From JAKFWF01 sp963750535 (GTDB lineage Bacteria > Pseudomonadota > Alphaproteobacteria > Rhizobiales > Hyphomicrobiaceae), in the NCBI GenBank assembly GCA_963750535.1, contig CAVVRF010000028.1, positions 1 through 64,000 of the forward strand: a DNA stretch of 64,000 nucleotides, in the 5' to 3' direction. The translations under genes were made by a program, and so were the position numbers. Below are positions 36,618 through 45,517 of this stretch, one piece after another. Within the stretch, counting starts at the first letter, position 1, and each line of letters opens with the position of its first letter. A model generated the notes under the pieces. It saw nothing but the letters and a program-made list of their open reading frames with translations. It did not search any database and was not told the DNA's origin.

Positions 36618-37482
36618 GCCCAAGCTCGCCTACATCGGCGTCGGCCTGATGGGCTTGCCCATGGTGCGGCAACTGGCGGGCAAGGGCTATACGATCACCG
36701 CCTTCGACATCGTGCCGGAAAGGCGCGCCGCCGCGGCGGATGCCGGCGCGCGCACCGCAGCCTCTGCCGTCGATGCCGTCGTCGGCGCCGACATCGTCAT
36801 CCTCAACCTGCCGACCACCGAAGCCGTCGAGGATGTAATGTTCGGCAAGGGCGGCGTCGCCAAGGCAATGCGGCCGCCGCAGCGGCTGGTCGATTTCTCC
36901 ACCATCACCGTCGAAAAGGGCCGGGCATTTGCCAGGCGGCTGCTCGACGAGACTGGCTGCGGCTGGGTCGATGCACCGGTCTCGGGCGGCCCGCCTGCTT
37001 CCGGCAGCGGCTCGCTCACCGTCATGGCAGGAGGCCGAACCGATGACATTGACGCCATTCGCCCGTTCATGGCCGACGTGGCGCAGCGCTTCACGCCGAT
37101 GGGCCCTTCGGGCAGCGGGCTCGTCGCCAAGATGATCAACCAGATGATCGTCGGTTGCGGCCACGCCGTGATGGCCGAGGCGCTGGTGATGGCCGAGACC
37201 GCCGGCATAGATGCTGGCCGCATTCCTGAATGCCTCGCCGGCGGCCACGCCGACGGCTCGCTGTTGCAGAAGCTCTATCCACGCATGGCAGCCCGCGATT
37301 TCACCCCGCAAGGCTACGCGCGGCAACTACTGAAGGACCTCGAAATGGTCAGCGCCTTTGCCGGCCAGATGAAGTCGCCGATGCCGATGACCGGCGAGGC
37401 GCTCAATCTCTATCGGCTGCTGGTCCATCTCGGCCATGCCGAATCCGACACGGCCGCGATCGTGAAGGTGTTCGATCGCTGA
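36610..37482 (+). CDS. 3-hydroxyisobutyrate-dehydrogenase-family NAD-binding oxidoreductase
   Basis: 290 residues. The Rossmann motif is YIGVGLMGLPM (glycines 10, 12, 15), the substrate motif DAPVSGGPPASGSGSL (121-135), and the catalytic K174 with N177 in GLVAKMINQM. Family members reduce or oxidise beta-hydroxy acids such as tartronate semialdehyde, 3-hydroxyisobutyrate or L-threonate. It overlaps the amidohydrolase stop by eight bases, so lactone opening and hydroxyacid oxidation are probably consecutive steps. Confidence 0.88.
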   Translation: MSKPKLAYIGVGLMGLPMVRQLAGKGYTITAFDIVPERRAAAADAGARTAASAVDAVVGADIVILNLPTTEAVEDVMFGKGGVAKAMRPPQRLVDFSTITVEKGRAFARRLLDETGCGWVDAPVSGGPPASGSGSLTVMAGGRTDDIDAIRPFMADVAQRFTPMGPSGSGLVAKMINQMIVGCGHAVMAEALVMAETAGIDAGRIPECLAGGHADGSLLQKLYPRMAARDFTPQGYARQLLKDLEMVSAFAGQMKSPMPMTGEALNLYRLLVHLGHAESDTAAIVKVFDR

Positions 37483-37542
37483 CGACACGACCGACTGCAA
37501 TCAACCGGCCCGCCAGAGGCCATCGACCCGGGAGAGACGACC

Positions 37543-38538
37543 ATGCTGAACAGAAGGACTATCTTCGCCACGGCGGCAGCGCTTGCGCTGCTGCCGTTCG
37601 CCGGCACCGCTGAAGCGCAGATCAAGCTGCGCTACGCCCACGTCGGCGTCGCCAACGCCCCGCAGACACTCTACGCCGACGAGGTCGCGAAGCTCGTCAA
37701 GGAGCGCACCAACGGACGCGTCGAGATCCAGGTATTCGCCAACTCGTCGCTCGGCGGCGTCGGCGAAATGGTCGACGGCATCAAGAGCGGCGCCATCGCC
37801 ATGGGCCACCACGACTTCGCCTCGCTCGGCAAGATCCTGCCCACCACCGCCGTGTTCAACACGCCGTTCGTCTACCGCGATGCCGAGCATTCGCTGCGGG
37901 CGACCGACTCGCGCACCTCGCCGGCGCTGCAGGCGATCAACGCCGAACTGGTGCAAAAGGGCGGCATGCGCATCATCGGCAGCTTCTTCCAGGGGACGCG
38001 GCACCTGACTTCGAACGAGAAGGTGCTGGCGCCAAAGGATATGGCGGGCAAGAAATATCGCGGCGTGCCGGTGAAGCTGTGGTCGTCGATGCTCACCGGC
38101 ATGGGCGCGGTCGCCACGCCGGTCGAGGTCTCCGAACTCGCCACCGCGCTCGCCACCGGACTCGTGCTCGGCCAGGAGAACCCGCTGCCGAACATCTTCA
38201 ACCTCAAGCTCTATGAGGTGCAGAAGTTCGTCATGCTCACCGGCCACATGCAATCGGTGCTGTCGGTGTTCGTCAATGAGAAGGTGTGGAACACCATTCC
38301 CGAGGGCGATCGCAAGATCATCGCGGACACCATGTTCGAGGTCGGCCAGAAGACGCTGCAGTGGGACAAGGACACCTTCGACAAGTACCGCAAGGACCTC
38401 GAGGGCAAGGGCATGACCTTCGTCACCGAGAAGGAAGGGCTCGACGTGGAAGCGTTCCGCAAGGCGGTGCTGGCCCAGATCAACAAGGACTTCCCGGAGT
38501 GGTCGACCTACATCACCCAGATTCAGGCAGTGAAGTGA
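37543..38538 (+). CDS. dctP: TRAP transporter solute-binding protein (DctP family)
   Basis: 331 residues with a Sec signal (NRRTIFATAAALALLPFAGTAEA). The mature protein opens IKLRYAHVG, with the typical KLVKERTNGRVEIQVFANSSLGG and later KLYEVQKFVMLTGHMQS. DctP proteins bind organic acids; the carboxylate-clamping Arg is expected in the KYRGVPVKLWSSM region. The gene is separated from the membrane subunits by a 175-base palindromic repeat block. It follows the dehydrogenase by 60 bases in the same direction and has a GGGAGAGACG ribosome-binding site. Confidence 0.9.
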   Translation: MLNRRTIFATAAALALLPFAGTAEAQIKLRYAHVGVANAPQTLYADEVAKLVKERTNGRVEIQVFANSSLGGVGEMVDGIKSGAIAMGHHDFASLGKILPTTAVFNTPFVYRDAEHSLRATDSRTSPALQAINAELVQKGGMRIIGSFFQGTRHLTSNEKVLAPKDMAGKKYRGVPVKLWSSMLTGMGAVATPVEVSELATALATGLVLGQENPLPNIFNLKLYEVQKFVMLTGHMQSVLSVFVNEKVWNTIPEGDRKIIADTMFEVGQKTLQWDKDTFDKYRKDLEGKGMTFVTEKEGLDVEAFRKAVLAQINKDFPEWSTYITQIQAVK

Positions 38539-38545
38539 GGTCATC

Positions 38546-38691
38546 CCCTCTCCCCCGCCACTTCGGGGGAGAGGGTTAGGGAGAGGGGCAGCCGCTTGCC
38601 CCGAACCCGCCAATTGCTCCGACAGTCGCCGTTTTGCTGCCCCTCACCCACGGCCCTCTCCCCCTGCAAATGCAGCGCAGGGGGGAGAGGG
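38546..38691. repeat. paired palindromic repeat block between dctP and dctQ
   Basis: Two GC-rich hairpins lie 80 bases apart: CCCTCTCCCCCG/CGGGGGAGAGGG (38546-38575) and CCCTCTCCCCCTG/CGCAGGGGGGAGAGGG (38654-38691). The segments between them (GGGAGAGGGGCAGC and GCTGCCCCTCACCC) are also roughly inverted, making a larger symmetric unit. This has the look of a dispersed intergenic repeat of rhizobial genomes. In this place it could stabilise the receptor message and reduce transcription into dctQM. Confidence 0.7.
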
Positions 38692-38713
38692 AGAACCTCG
38701 CGGATCCTTCCTC

Positions 38714-39196
38714 ATGCGCATTTTTGTCGGCGCGCTTCGTGCGCTCTCCTGCATCTTGCTGTTTCTGCTGGTGGTGACGCCGTTCGCGCAGATCATCATG
38801 CGCGGCGTGTTCAACGTGCCGATGGCCGGCGCCGAGGAATGGGCGCGCTACATGCTGATCTGCCTGTGCTTCCTGGCCGGGCCCCTCGTCACCATCGATG
38901 GCGGTCAGATCCGCATGGAGGAAATCCAGGCGCTGCTGCCGGAGCACCCGCGCTGGATTCTGCAGCTCGTGATCGAGGCTAGCGGCGTCGCCGTGTTCGG
39001 CTTCTTCGCCTACGCCGCGTTCGTGACCATCGCCAACAACATGAACAACCAGACCGCGACACTCGAAATGCCATTCTGGATCTTCATGGCGCCGCTTGCG
39101 GCCGGCGCCACGCTTCTTTGCTTGGCGACCGCCTTGTTCTTCCACCACACATGGCGGCGCGGCCGGCCGGAAATCAAGCAGACCACGCTCACGTGA
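38714..39196 (+). CDS. dctQ: TRAP transporter small membrane subunit (DctQ family)
   Basis: 160 residues, four helices. The second and third helices carry IIMRGVFNVPMAGAEEWARYMLI and the following GPLVTIDGGQIRMEEIQ, both typical of DctQ. It associates with DctM in the inner membrane. The ATG at 38714 has a weak ribosome-binding site; the stop is 13 bases before dctM. Confidence 0.88.
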   Translation: MRIFVGALRALSCILLFLLVVTPFAQIIMRGVFNVPMAGAEEWARYMLICLCFLAGPLVTIDGGQIRMEEIQALLPEHPRWILQLVIEASGVAVFGFFAYAAFVTIANNMNNQTATLEMPFWIFMAPLAAGATLLCLATALFFHHTWRRGRPEIKQTTLT

Positions 39197-39209
39197 AAGG
39201 CGAGACATC

Positions 39210-40493
39210 ATGACCGGCCTTCTTGTCGTTCTTGCCTTTCTCGCGCTGTTCGTGATCGGCTTTCCGGTGGTGCTGGCGATCGCCATTCCCTGCATCGTCT
39301 ACGTGCTGGCCAACGACCTGCCGCTCGAGCTCGTGGCCCAGCGCACACTCTACGCACTCGACTCGTTCCCACTGGTCGCGGTGCCCGTGTTCCTGTTTGT
39401 CGGCAGCGTCATGAACAGCGCCGGCATCTCGAAATACATCTACCAGTTCGCCGACACCGCGGTCGGGCGATTGCCGGGCGGCCTTGCCCAGGTGAACATA
39501 TTCGGCAGCCTGATCTTTGCCGGCATCTCCGGTTCGGCGCTGGCCGACATCGGCGGCCTCGGCCGCATCGAGATCGATGCCATGAAGCAGAGGGGCTACA
39601 GCGCGGCCTTTGCCAGCGCCGTCACCGGTGCCTCGGCGATCGTCGGCCCGATCTTCCCGCCGAGCATTCCGCTGATCATCTACGGTACGGTGACCGGCGT
39701 CTCGGTGCTGCAGCTGCTGCTCGGCGGCATCCTGCCGGGACTACTGTGCGTCGTCATGCTCATGACGATGACCGCTTGGCTGGCATCGCGGCGCAACTAC
39801 CCGCGTTCACCCCGGTGGCCGACGCTTGCCGAGCTGTGGCGCGACATGCTGCCGGCGATTCCGGCGATGCTGGCACCGGTGATCCTGATCGTCGGCATGC
39901 TGGCAGGATATTTCACGCCGACGGAGATTGCCTCGGTAACCGTGTTCTACACGCTTGCCGTCAGCTATTTCTACTACCGCGAGCTGACCTGGCAGGGCAT
40001 GTATGATGCCGCGGTCGAGACCATCCGCTCGTCGTCGGCGATCCTGCTGATCGTGGCGGTGGCCGCTCTGTTCGGCTGGATCCTGTCCGTCGAGCAGGTG
40101 CCGCAGATGATGACCGAGTGGATGCTCTCCGTCTCGAAGAACCCCTATGTGCTGCTGCTGATCGTCAACCTGCTGCTGCTGGTGGTCGGCATGTTCCTCG
40201 ACAGCACGACGGCAATCCTGGTGATCGCGCCGATCATCGCCAAGCCTCTGATCGCAGCTGGTGTCGATCCGCTGCACCTCGGCATGGTGGTGGTATTCAA
40301 CCTGATGATCGGACTTCTCACGCCGCCGATGGGCCTGGCTCTGTTCCTGGTCGCCGATATCGCCCAGGTGAAGATGAAGGACGTGCTGCGGGAAATGTTG
40401 CCGTTCTACCTGCCCCTGGGGGTGACGCTCCTGCTGCTGACCTACGTCCCATGGATAACCACCGTGATTCCACAGATGGTGCTGGGAAAGTGA
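39210..40493 (+). CDS. dctM: TRAP transporter large membrane subunit (DctM family)
   Basis: 427 residues, about 12 helices. The frame is open from 39096, overlapping dctQ, but the ATG at 39210 (MTGLLVVLAFLALFVIGFPV) gives the family start. Sodium-site and scaffold motifs include LIFAGISGSALADIGGLGRIEI, GASAIVGPIFPPSIPLIIYG, and LLTPPMGLALFLVADIA. It uses a sodium gradient to import the acid delivered by DctP. Last gene of the rightward unit, convergent with the hydroxyacid dehydrogenase genes. Confidence 0.92.
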   Translation: MTGLLVVLAFLALFVIGFPVVLAIAIPCIVYVLANDLPLELVAQRTLYALDSFPLVAVPVFLFVGSVMNSAGISKYIYQFADTAVGRLPGGLAQVNIFGSLIFAGISGSALADIGGLGRIEIDAMKQRGYSAAFASAVTGASAIVGPIFPPSIPLIIYGTVTGVSVLQLLLGGILPGLLCVVMLMTMTAWLASRRNYPRSPRWPTLAELWRDMLPAIPAMLAPVILIVGMLAGYFTPTEIASVTVFYTLAVSYFYYRELTWQGMYDAAVETIRSSSAILLIVAVAALFGWILSVEQVPQMMTEWMLSVSKNPYVLLLIVNLLLLVVGMFLDSTTAILVIAPIIAKPLIAAGVDPLHLGMVVVFNLMIGLLTPPMGLALFLVADIAQVKMKDVLREMLPFYLPLGVTLLLLTYVPWITTVIPQMVLGK

Positions 40494-40540
40494 GGACTCC
40501 GCCGGGCGCTGCAATGAACGATGGCGCGGCGGCCCCTTGA

Positions 40541-41509
40541 TCAATCATCAGGCTCGGACACGATCCAGAACGGTTTTTCGCCGCGCTGGACACGCTGAAT
40601 ATTGTCGAACGCATTTCGGAACCGGGCGACGTGGTTGTCCCATGTCGGCCCGGCGAAATGGGCGGTGAGCACGACGTTGTCGAGCTTCAGTAACGGATTA
40701 TCAGGCGGCGGCGGCTCCTGATCGAACACATCCAGCCCGGCCCCGAAGATCCTGCCCTCGCTCAGCACGCGCGTAAGCGCGGCTTCGTCGATCACGCGTC
40801 CGCGGGATGTATTGATGAGAATGGCATTCGGCTTCATCAACGCGAACTCGGCGGCCCCGAGCATATGGTGGGTCGACGCATTCAGCGGGGTATGGAGTGA
40901 CACGACATCGGACGTGCGAAGCAGCTCGTTGAGGAGCTTGAACCTCACGCCGAGTTGGTCCTCGCCATCTTCGGTCAGCCGCACGATGTCGAAATATTGA
41001 ATGCGCATGCCGAAGCCACGTGCGATGCGCGCCACCTTCTTGCCAATCGTCCCAAGGCCGATGATGCCGAGCGTCTTGTCGTGGAGCTCGTGCATCCGCG
41101 GCGCTGGTCCGTTACCGCGCCAGCGGCCGTTGGCGACGTTGCTGTGTTGCCAGATCACGCGACGGAAAGTCGCCAGCATCAGCATGATGGCGTGTTCCGC
41201 GACTGAAATCGCGTTGGCGCCGCCATTGTTCGACACCGGAACCTTGGCTCGCCGGGCAGCTTCGATGTCGACGGCGTCATAACCGGCGCTCAGCAGTTGC
41301 ACGAGCTCGAGCTTCGGCGCGCCCTTGTAGAAAGCGTCATCCAATTTCACGTTCGGATAGCACACAATGTATGCAGCGGTCGCGACCGCCGTGGCCACAT
41401 CCGAGCCATCAGGCTTGGTGAGATACAGGTCAAAGCCGGCAGGTGCCATCTGTCTGGCGATATCGGCGATTTCGTCGGATGGCGGAACCAACACGATGCG
41501 GGGATGCAT
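40541..41509 (-). CDS. D-isomer-specific 2-hydroxyacid dehydrogenase
   Basis: 322 residues. The cofactor motif is IIGLGTIGKKVARIARGFGM; catalytic residues are Arg in NTSRGRVID, Glu in DVFDQEPPPPDNP and His in VVLTAHFAGPTW. The ATG at 41509 (MHPRIVLVPPSD) follows GGAGGAAAGC. It is the last gene of the minus-strand operon that begins at the ABC receptor (47878). A second dehydrogenase of the same superfamily precedes it, suggesting two redox steps or a reductase/oxidase pair on 2-hydroxy/2-oxo acids. Confidence 0.9.
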   Translation of the reverse strand: MHPRIVLVPPSDEIADIARQMAPAGFDLYLTKPDGSDVATAVATAAYIVCYPNVKLDDAFYKGAPKLELVQLLSAGYDAVDIEAARRAKVPVSNNGGANAISVAEHAIMLMLATFRRVIWQHSNVANGRWRGNGPAPRMHELHDKTLGIIGLGTIGKKVARIARGFGMRIQYFDIVRLTEDGEDQLGVRFKLLNELLRTSDVVSLHTPLNASTHHMLGAAEFALMKPNAILINTSRGRVIDEAALTRVLSEGRIFGAGLDVFDQEPPPPDNPLLKLDNVVLTAHFAGPTWDNHVARFRNAFDNIQRVQRGEKPFWIVSEPDD

Positions 41510-41588
41510 ATGCTTTCCTCCGGCGATGGCACGCCCACATGGCAAGCGCCTGCGATACGGCCAGCGAACCGACCGACTCCAACTACGA

Positions 41589-42569
41589 TCAGATTGTCAC
41601 GACGTATGCCGGCTGACGCTTCTGGGATACGTCGACGATGCTCTGCAGCGCCGAGGTTGCAATGTCGTGAAAGCACTCGTCGGTCCAGCACAGGGCATGT
41701 GGCGTCAGCACGACGTTGTCCATCTCGATCAGTGGATTGTCGATGGGCGTCGGCTCCTGCTCGAACACATCGAGACCGGCACCAGCAATGGTCTTGGCTT
41801 TCAATGCGGAAACCAGTGCCGCTTCGTTGACGATCGGTCCTCGCGCCATGTTGATGAGATGCGCATCCCGCTTCATTCGTGCAAGCTGCTCGGCGCCGAT
41901 CAGATGGCGCGTTTCATTGGTTAGCTGACAGCAGACAACTACAAAGTCGGACTCCGACAACAGCCGGTCCAGGGTCACGTGCTCGCAGCCAAGCTCGCCG
42001 ATTGCCATCGCGTCCGCGTAAGGGTCGGCCGCCAGCATTCGGTTGAAGAACGGTCTTGCGACCCGCATGATTTCCTGGCCGATTCCGCCGGCCCCAACGA
42101 GACCAATGGTCCGGCTGGTGAGACCCTGGCCCATATGATCGTTGCGGGCATCCCAGCGGCCCTTGCGGACCAGGCGATCCTTCTGGAACAGCCGGCCGGC
42201 GAGGGCGAAGATCATCGTCAACGTCGCGACCGCCACCGGCCGCCGCACCGCCATGGGCGTGTTGGTCAACACGATGCCGTGTGCCCGAAGCGCTTCGACA
42301 TCGACGGAATCGAAGCCGACGCCATTGCGCGCGACGATTTTCAACCGGCAGTCCGGGCGTTCGACGGACTTCCGCGTGACCCTCGCCAGGTTGATGTGGA
42401 GCGCGTCGTAGCGCGCCGCCATGTCGGCAGTGATCTCCGGCACCAGCTCGGGCGTGTACTCCCAGGCGATGTCGGGGTTGGCATCGAGGACCTTGAGCGC
42501 CGCCGCTCCGAAGATCGGCTCGCCGGATGCATTCAACAGGTCGCGTGAGATCCCCACTTTGAACATCAT
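41589..42569 (-). CDS. D-isomer-specific 2-hydroxyacid dehydrogenase
   Basis: 326 residues. The cofactor motif is LVGAGGIGQEIMRVARPF; catalytic residues are Arg in NMARGPIVNE, Glu in DVFEQEPTPIDNP and His in VVLTPHALCWTDE. The GAGGIG motif and CWTDE region distinguish it from the neighbour at 40541. The ATG at 42567-42569 follows GGGAG; a GTG at 42575 is possible. It is co-transcribed with the amidohydrolase 48 bases upstream. Confidence 0.9.
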   Translation of the reverse strand: MMFKVGISRDLLNASGEPIFGAAALKVLDANPDIAWEYTPELVPEITADMAARYDALHINLARVTRKSVERPDCRLKIVARNGVGFDSVDVEALRAHGIVLTNTPMAVRRPVAVATLTMIFALAGRLFQKDRLVRKGRWDARNDHMGQGLTSRTIGLVGAGGIGQEIMRVARPFFNRMLAADPYADAMAIGELGCEHVTLDRLLSESDFVVVCCQLTNETRHLIGAEQLARMKRDAHLINMARGPIVNEAALVSALKAKTIAGAGLDVFEQEPTPIDNPLIEMDNVVLTPHALCWTDECFHDIATSALQSIVDVSQKRQPAYVVTI

Positions 42570-42617
42570 ATCCACTCCCGCAGCGCCGCCAGGATTGCAT
42601 CGATGCTACGCCGCCGG

Positions 42618-43538
42618 TTACCCGGCATCGATCCGATAGAATTTCAGGGCATTGCCGCTGAATAGCCGGCGCCGCTCATCCAGCGCCAGATCGGCGACGG
42701 ATTTCTTGAAGCATGAGTAGATGTAGTCCCAGCTGCCCTTGAGGCCGTCGACGGGTATGTTCGACGCGAACATGCATCGGCCGACGCCGAAAATACTGAT
42801 CGCATCGCGGATGATCGGCTTGTTGGCAGCAAGCGTCCACGGCTCGCCAAGCACGGTGAGCCCCGAGATCTTGCAGTGGACATTGCCGCACGCGGCCAGC
42901 GCCTCCATGCCCTGCCGCCAGATCGCGAGAGCCTCGACTGAGCGGTCCAGCGGATAGCCGGTGTGGTTGAGCGCGATCCTGAGCTGCGGATACTCGTGGG
43001 CGACTTCGGCGGCTTCGGCCAGATGCCACCACGGCACGCGCAGATCCCACGACAGGTCATGCTTCTCCAGCAGGGCGAGGCCCCGCCGCCACTTCGGATC
43101 CTGCAGGCTGCGCGGCTGGCCCTGCACGCTGTCGGTCGGCCCACGGGAGATGATCGGCTTGGTCCGGATGCCACGCACCAGCGGGAACGCCTTCTGGCGC
43201 ACGATGATCTCCTCGCTCTCGGGCGTATCGACCCAGGCGTGCGCCACGATCGCGTTCGGCATGCCATGGTTCGCGGCGATCCCGGTCAGCCACTGCGTTT
43301 CTTCGACCTGCCGGCTGCGATCGCACTCGGCCTCGACATGCACGGTTGCGATCACGTTGTGCAAAGCCGTATCGCGACGATACTCCGGCGGCAGGTAGGT
43401 GCGCCGGAATGCCGAGTTGTCGCCTTGGTAGGCATGCTCGCCGCTGGTCATCCACGGATAGGCAAGGTCGCCCTCCAAGTCCCAGAGGTGATGATGGGCA
43501 TCGACGATCGGCAGGTCGTCGTAGAGATCAGAGTTCAT
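42618..43538 (-). CDS. amidohydrolase-2 family (lactonase-like) metal-dependent hydrolase
   Basis: 306 residues, paralogue of the gene at 35691. Shared blocks: IVDAHHHLWD, YLPPEYRRD, VPWWHLAEAAEVA, IALNHTGYPLDRS, CKISGL, and GRCMFASNIPVD. The substitutions around the first loop (DLEGDLAYPWM against DPTRNYHPWL) suggest related but different substrates. It lies after the UgpC-type ATPase in an ABC importer operon, so it probably opens a lactone imported or formed by that system. Confidence 0.86.
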   Translation of the reverse strand: MNSDLYDDLPIVDAHHHLWDLEGDLAYPWMTSGEHAYQGDNSAFRRTYLPPEYRRDTALHNVIATVHVEAECDRSRQVEETQWLTGIAANHGMPNAIVAHAWVDTPESEEIIVRQKAFPLVRGIRTKPIISRGPTDSVQGQPRSLQDPKWRRGLALLEKHDLSWDLRVPWWHLAEAAEVAHEYPQLRIALNHTGYPLDRSVEALAIWRQGMEALAACGNVHCKISGLTVLGEPWTLAANKPIIRDAISIFGVGRCMFASNIPVDGLKGSWDYIYSCFKKSVADLALDERRRLFSGNALKFYRIDAG

Positions 43539-43569
43539 CTCGCGCTCGCCTGCGCCTCGACCATCGCTG

Positions 43570-44661
43570 TCAGATTGCCGCCTCGGTCTTCGCGTCGAAG
43601 AACCGGAGGCCGGCTGGATTGATGCCGAGGCGGATCTTCTCCTGCGGCTTCACCCGGACGGTCGGCTCGACGCTGGCAACCATGGCGCCGCCGCCGGCCT
43701 TCAAATCGAGGATGATTTCGGAGCCAAGCTGCTCGGCGACCTCCACCACCGCCTCGAACGACAGTTCCGCCGGATCGTTGCCATTGGCCATGTGCAAGTC
43801 TTCCGGCCGGATGCCGAGCGTCGCGGGCTTGCCCTTGTGCGCACCGATTCGGGCCGCGATCGGGTCCGGCACGCGAATTCTCATCGTCGAATTGGTGGCG
43901 TAGAACTTGCCCCCGACCTCCTCGATCGACGTGTCGGCGAAGTTCATCGCCGGCGATCCAATGAACCCTGCAACGTATTTGTTGGCCGGGTAGTTGTAGA
44001 GCTCCAGCGGCTCGCCGACCTGCTGGATCAGCCCGTCCTTCATTACGACGACGCGGTCGCCCAGCGTCATCGCCTCGACCTGGTCGTGGGTGACGTAGAT
44101 CGACGTGGTGGCCAGCCGCTGGTGCAGCTTCTTGATCTCGACGCGCATCTGCACGCGCAGCTTGGCATCGAGGTTGGATAGCGGCTCATCGAACAGGAAC
44201 ACCTGCGGATTGCGGACGATGGCGCGCCCGAGGGCCACGCGTTGACGCTGACCACCTGACAGCATCCGCGGTTTGCGGTTGAGATGATCCTTGATGTCGA
44301 GGATATCGGCGGCGTTGTTGACGCGCTTCGCGATCTCAGCCTTGTCGAACTTGCGCATTTTTAGGCCGAAGGCCATGTTGTCGTAGACGCTCATGTGCGG
44401 ATAGAGCGCGTAGTTCTGGAATACCATGGCGATGTCGCGATCCATCGGCGGCAGCTCATTGACGACCTGGGGCCCGATCAGGATTTGCCCCTCCGTGATG
44501 GCTTCGAGCCCCGCAACCATGCGCAGCGTCGTCGTCTTGCCGCAGCCGGACGGCCCGACGAGCACAACGAACTCCTTGTCCTTGATCTCGAGCGATACGC
44601 CCTTGACGGCGTGGAAGTCGGCGTAGTGCTTGTGGATTTCGCGGATCGATACGTTGGCCAT
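43570..44661 (-). CDS. sugar-type ABC importer ATP-binding subunit (UgpC family)
   Basis: 363 residues. Walker A GPSGCGKTT, Q-loop VFQNYALYPHMSV, signature LSGGQRQRVALGRAI, Walker B VFLFDEPLSNLDAKLR, switch VTHDQVEAMTL, and a C-terminal TOBE domain with GIRPEDLHMANG. It follows the second permease by four bases and powers the importer encoded at 44666-47878. Confidence 0.94.
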   Translation of the reverse strand: MANVSIREIHKHYADFHAVKGVSLEIKDKEFVVLVGPSGCGKTTTLRMVAGLEAITEGQILIGPQVVNELPPMDRDIAMVFQNYALYPHMSVYDNMAFGLKMRKFDKAEIAKRVNNAADILDIKDHLNRKPRMLSGGQRQRVALGRAIVRNPQVFLFDEPLSNLDAKLRVQMRVEIKKLHQRLATTSIYVTHDQVEAMTLGDRVVVMKDGLIQQVGEPLELYNYPANKYVAGFIGSPAMNFADTSIEEVGGKFYATNSTMRIRVPDPIAARIGAHKGKPATLGIRPEDLHMANGNDPAELSFEAVVEVAEQLGSEIILDLKAGGGAMVASVEPTVRVKPQEKIRLGINPAGLRFFDAKTEAAI

Positions 44662-44665
44662 TCGA

Positions 44666-45517
44666 TTACCCTTTGACGGAGCCGGTCAGGCCCGAGACAT
44701 AGTGCTCGACGAAGAACGAATAGGCGATTGCAACCGGGATGGAGCCGAGCAACGCTCCGGCCATCAGCGGTCCCCAGAAGAATACGTCGCCACGGATCAG
44801 CTCGGAGACGACACCGACCGGCACCGTCTTCTGCTCCGGGCTCGAGAGGAACACGAGGGCGTAGATGAACTCGTTCCAGGACAGCGTGAAGGCGAAGATC
44901 ATCGCCGACAGGATCCCGGGCACCGCCACCGGGATGATGATGTAGAGCATCGCCTGCCAGCGCGAGGCGCCGTCGATCCTCGCGCACTCTTCGAGCTCCT
45001 TCGGGATTGCCTTGAAGTAGCCCATCATCAGCCAGGTGCAGAACGGAATTAGGAAGGTCGGATAGGTCAGGATCAGCGACCACGGGGTGTCACCGAGCTG
45101 GTAGTTGCGGATGATCTCGGAGAGCGGAATGAACAACAGCGTCTGCGGCACGAGGTAGGTGACGAAGATCATCGTGCCGAGCGTGGCCGCAAACCTGAAA
45201 TTGAGGCGGGATAGCGCATAGCCGGCGAGCACCCCGCAGAACAGCGAGATCGCGGTCGAGGCGACGGCGATGAACATGGTGTTCCACATCCAGATCACGA
45301 ATGTGGTCTCGCCGAAGAGATACTTGAGATGCGCGGTGGTCGGGTTCCACGTCCAGAATGGCGTGTAGTTCGCAGCCCGCCAAGGGCGATAGAGCTCGCC
45401 GTCGGGCCGGAACGTGGTGATGATCATCCAGTAGAACGGGAACAGCAGGAAGATCAGGAACACCGCCAGAGGGATGCGGAAGTATACCCACCGTCGCCAG
45501 GTTGCGCCCTCGATCAT
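44666..45517 (-). CDS. sugar-type ABC importer permease (MalG/UgpE family)
   Basis: 283 residues. Starts MIEGATWRRWVYFRIPLAVF; the coupling loop is ECARIDGASRWQAMLYIIIPVAVPG. The frame continues upstream into the other permease, but the ATG at 45515-45517 overlaps that gene's stop (TGATG) and gives the expected N-terminus. Confidence 0.92.
   Translation of the reverse strand: MIEGATWRRWVYFRIPLAVFLIFLLFPFYWMIITTFRPDGELYRPWRAANYTPFWTWNPTTAHLKYLFGETTFVIWMWNTMFIAVASTAISLFCGVLAGYALSRLNFRFAATLGTMIFVTYLVPQTLLFIPLSEIIRNYQLGDTPWSLILTYPTFLIPFCTWLMMGYFKAIPKELEECARIDGASRWQAMLYIIIPVAVPGILSAMIFAFTLSWNEFIYALVFLSSPEQKTVPVGVVSELIRGDVFFWGPLMAGALLGSIPVAIAYSFFVEHYVSGLTGSVKG

Noticed and set aside
38546..38691. 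CRISPR-like or phage-attachment repeat
   Set aside because: There are only two palindromic units with no regular spacers and no cas or integrase genes; a dispersed intergenic repeat fits better.
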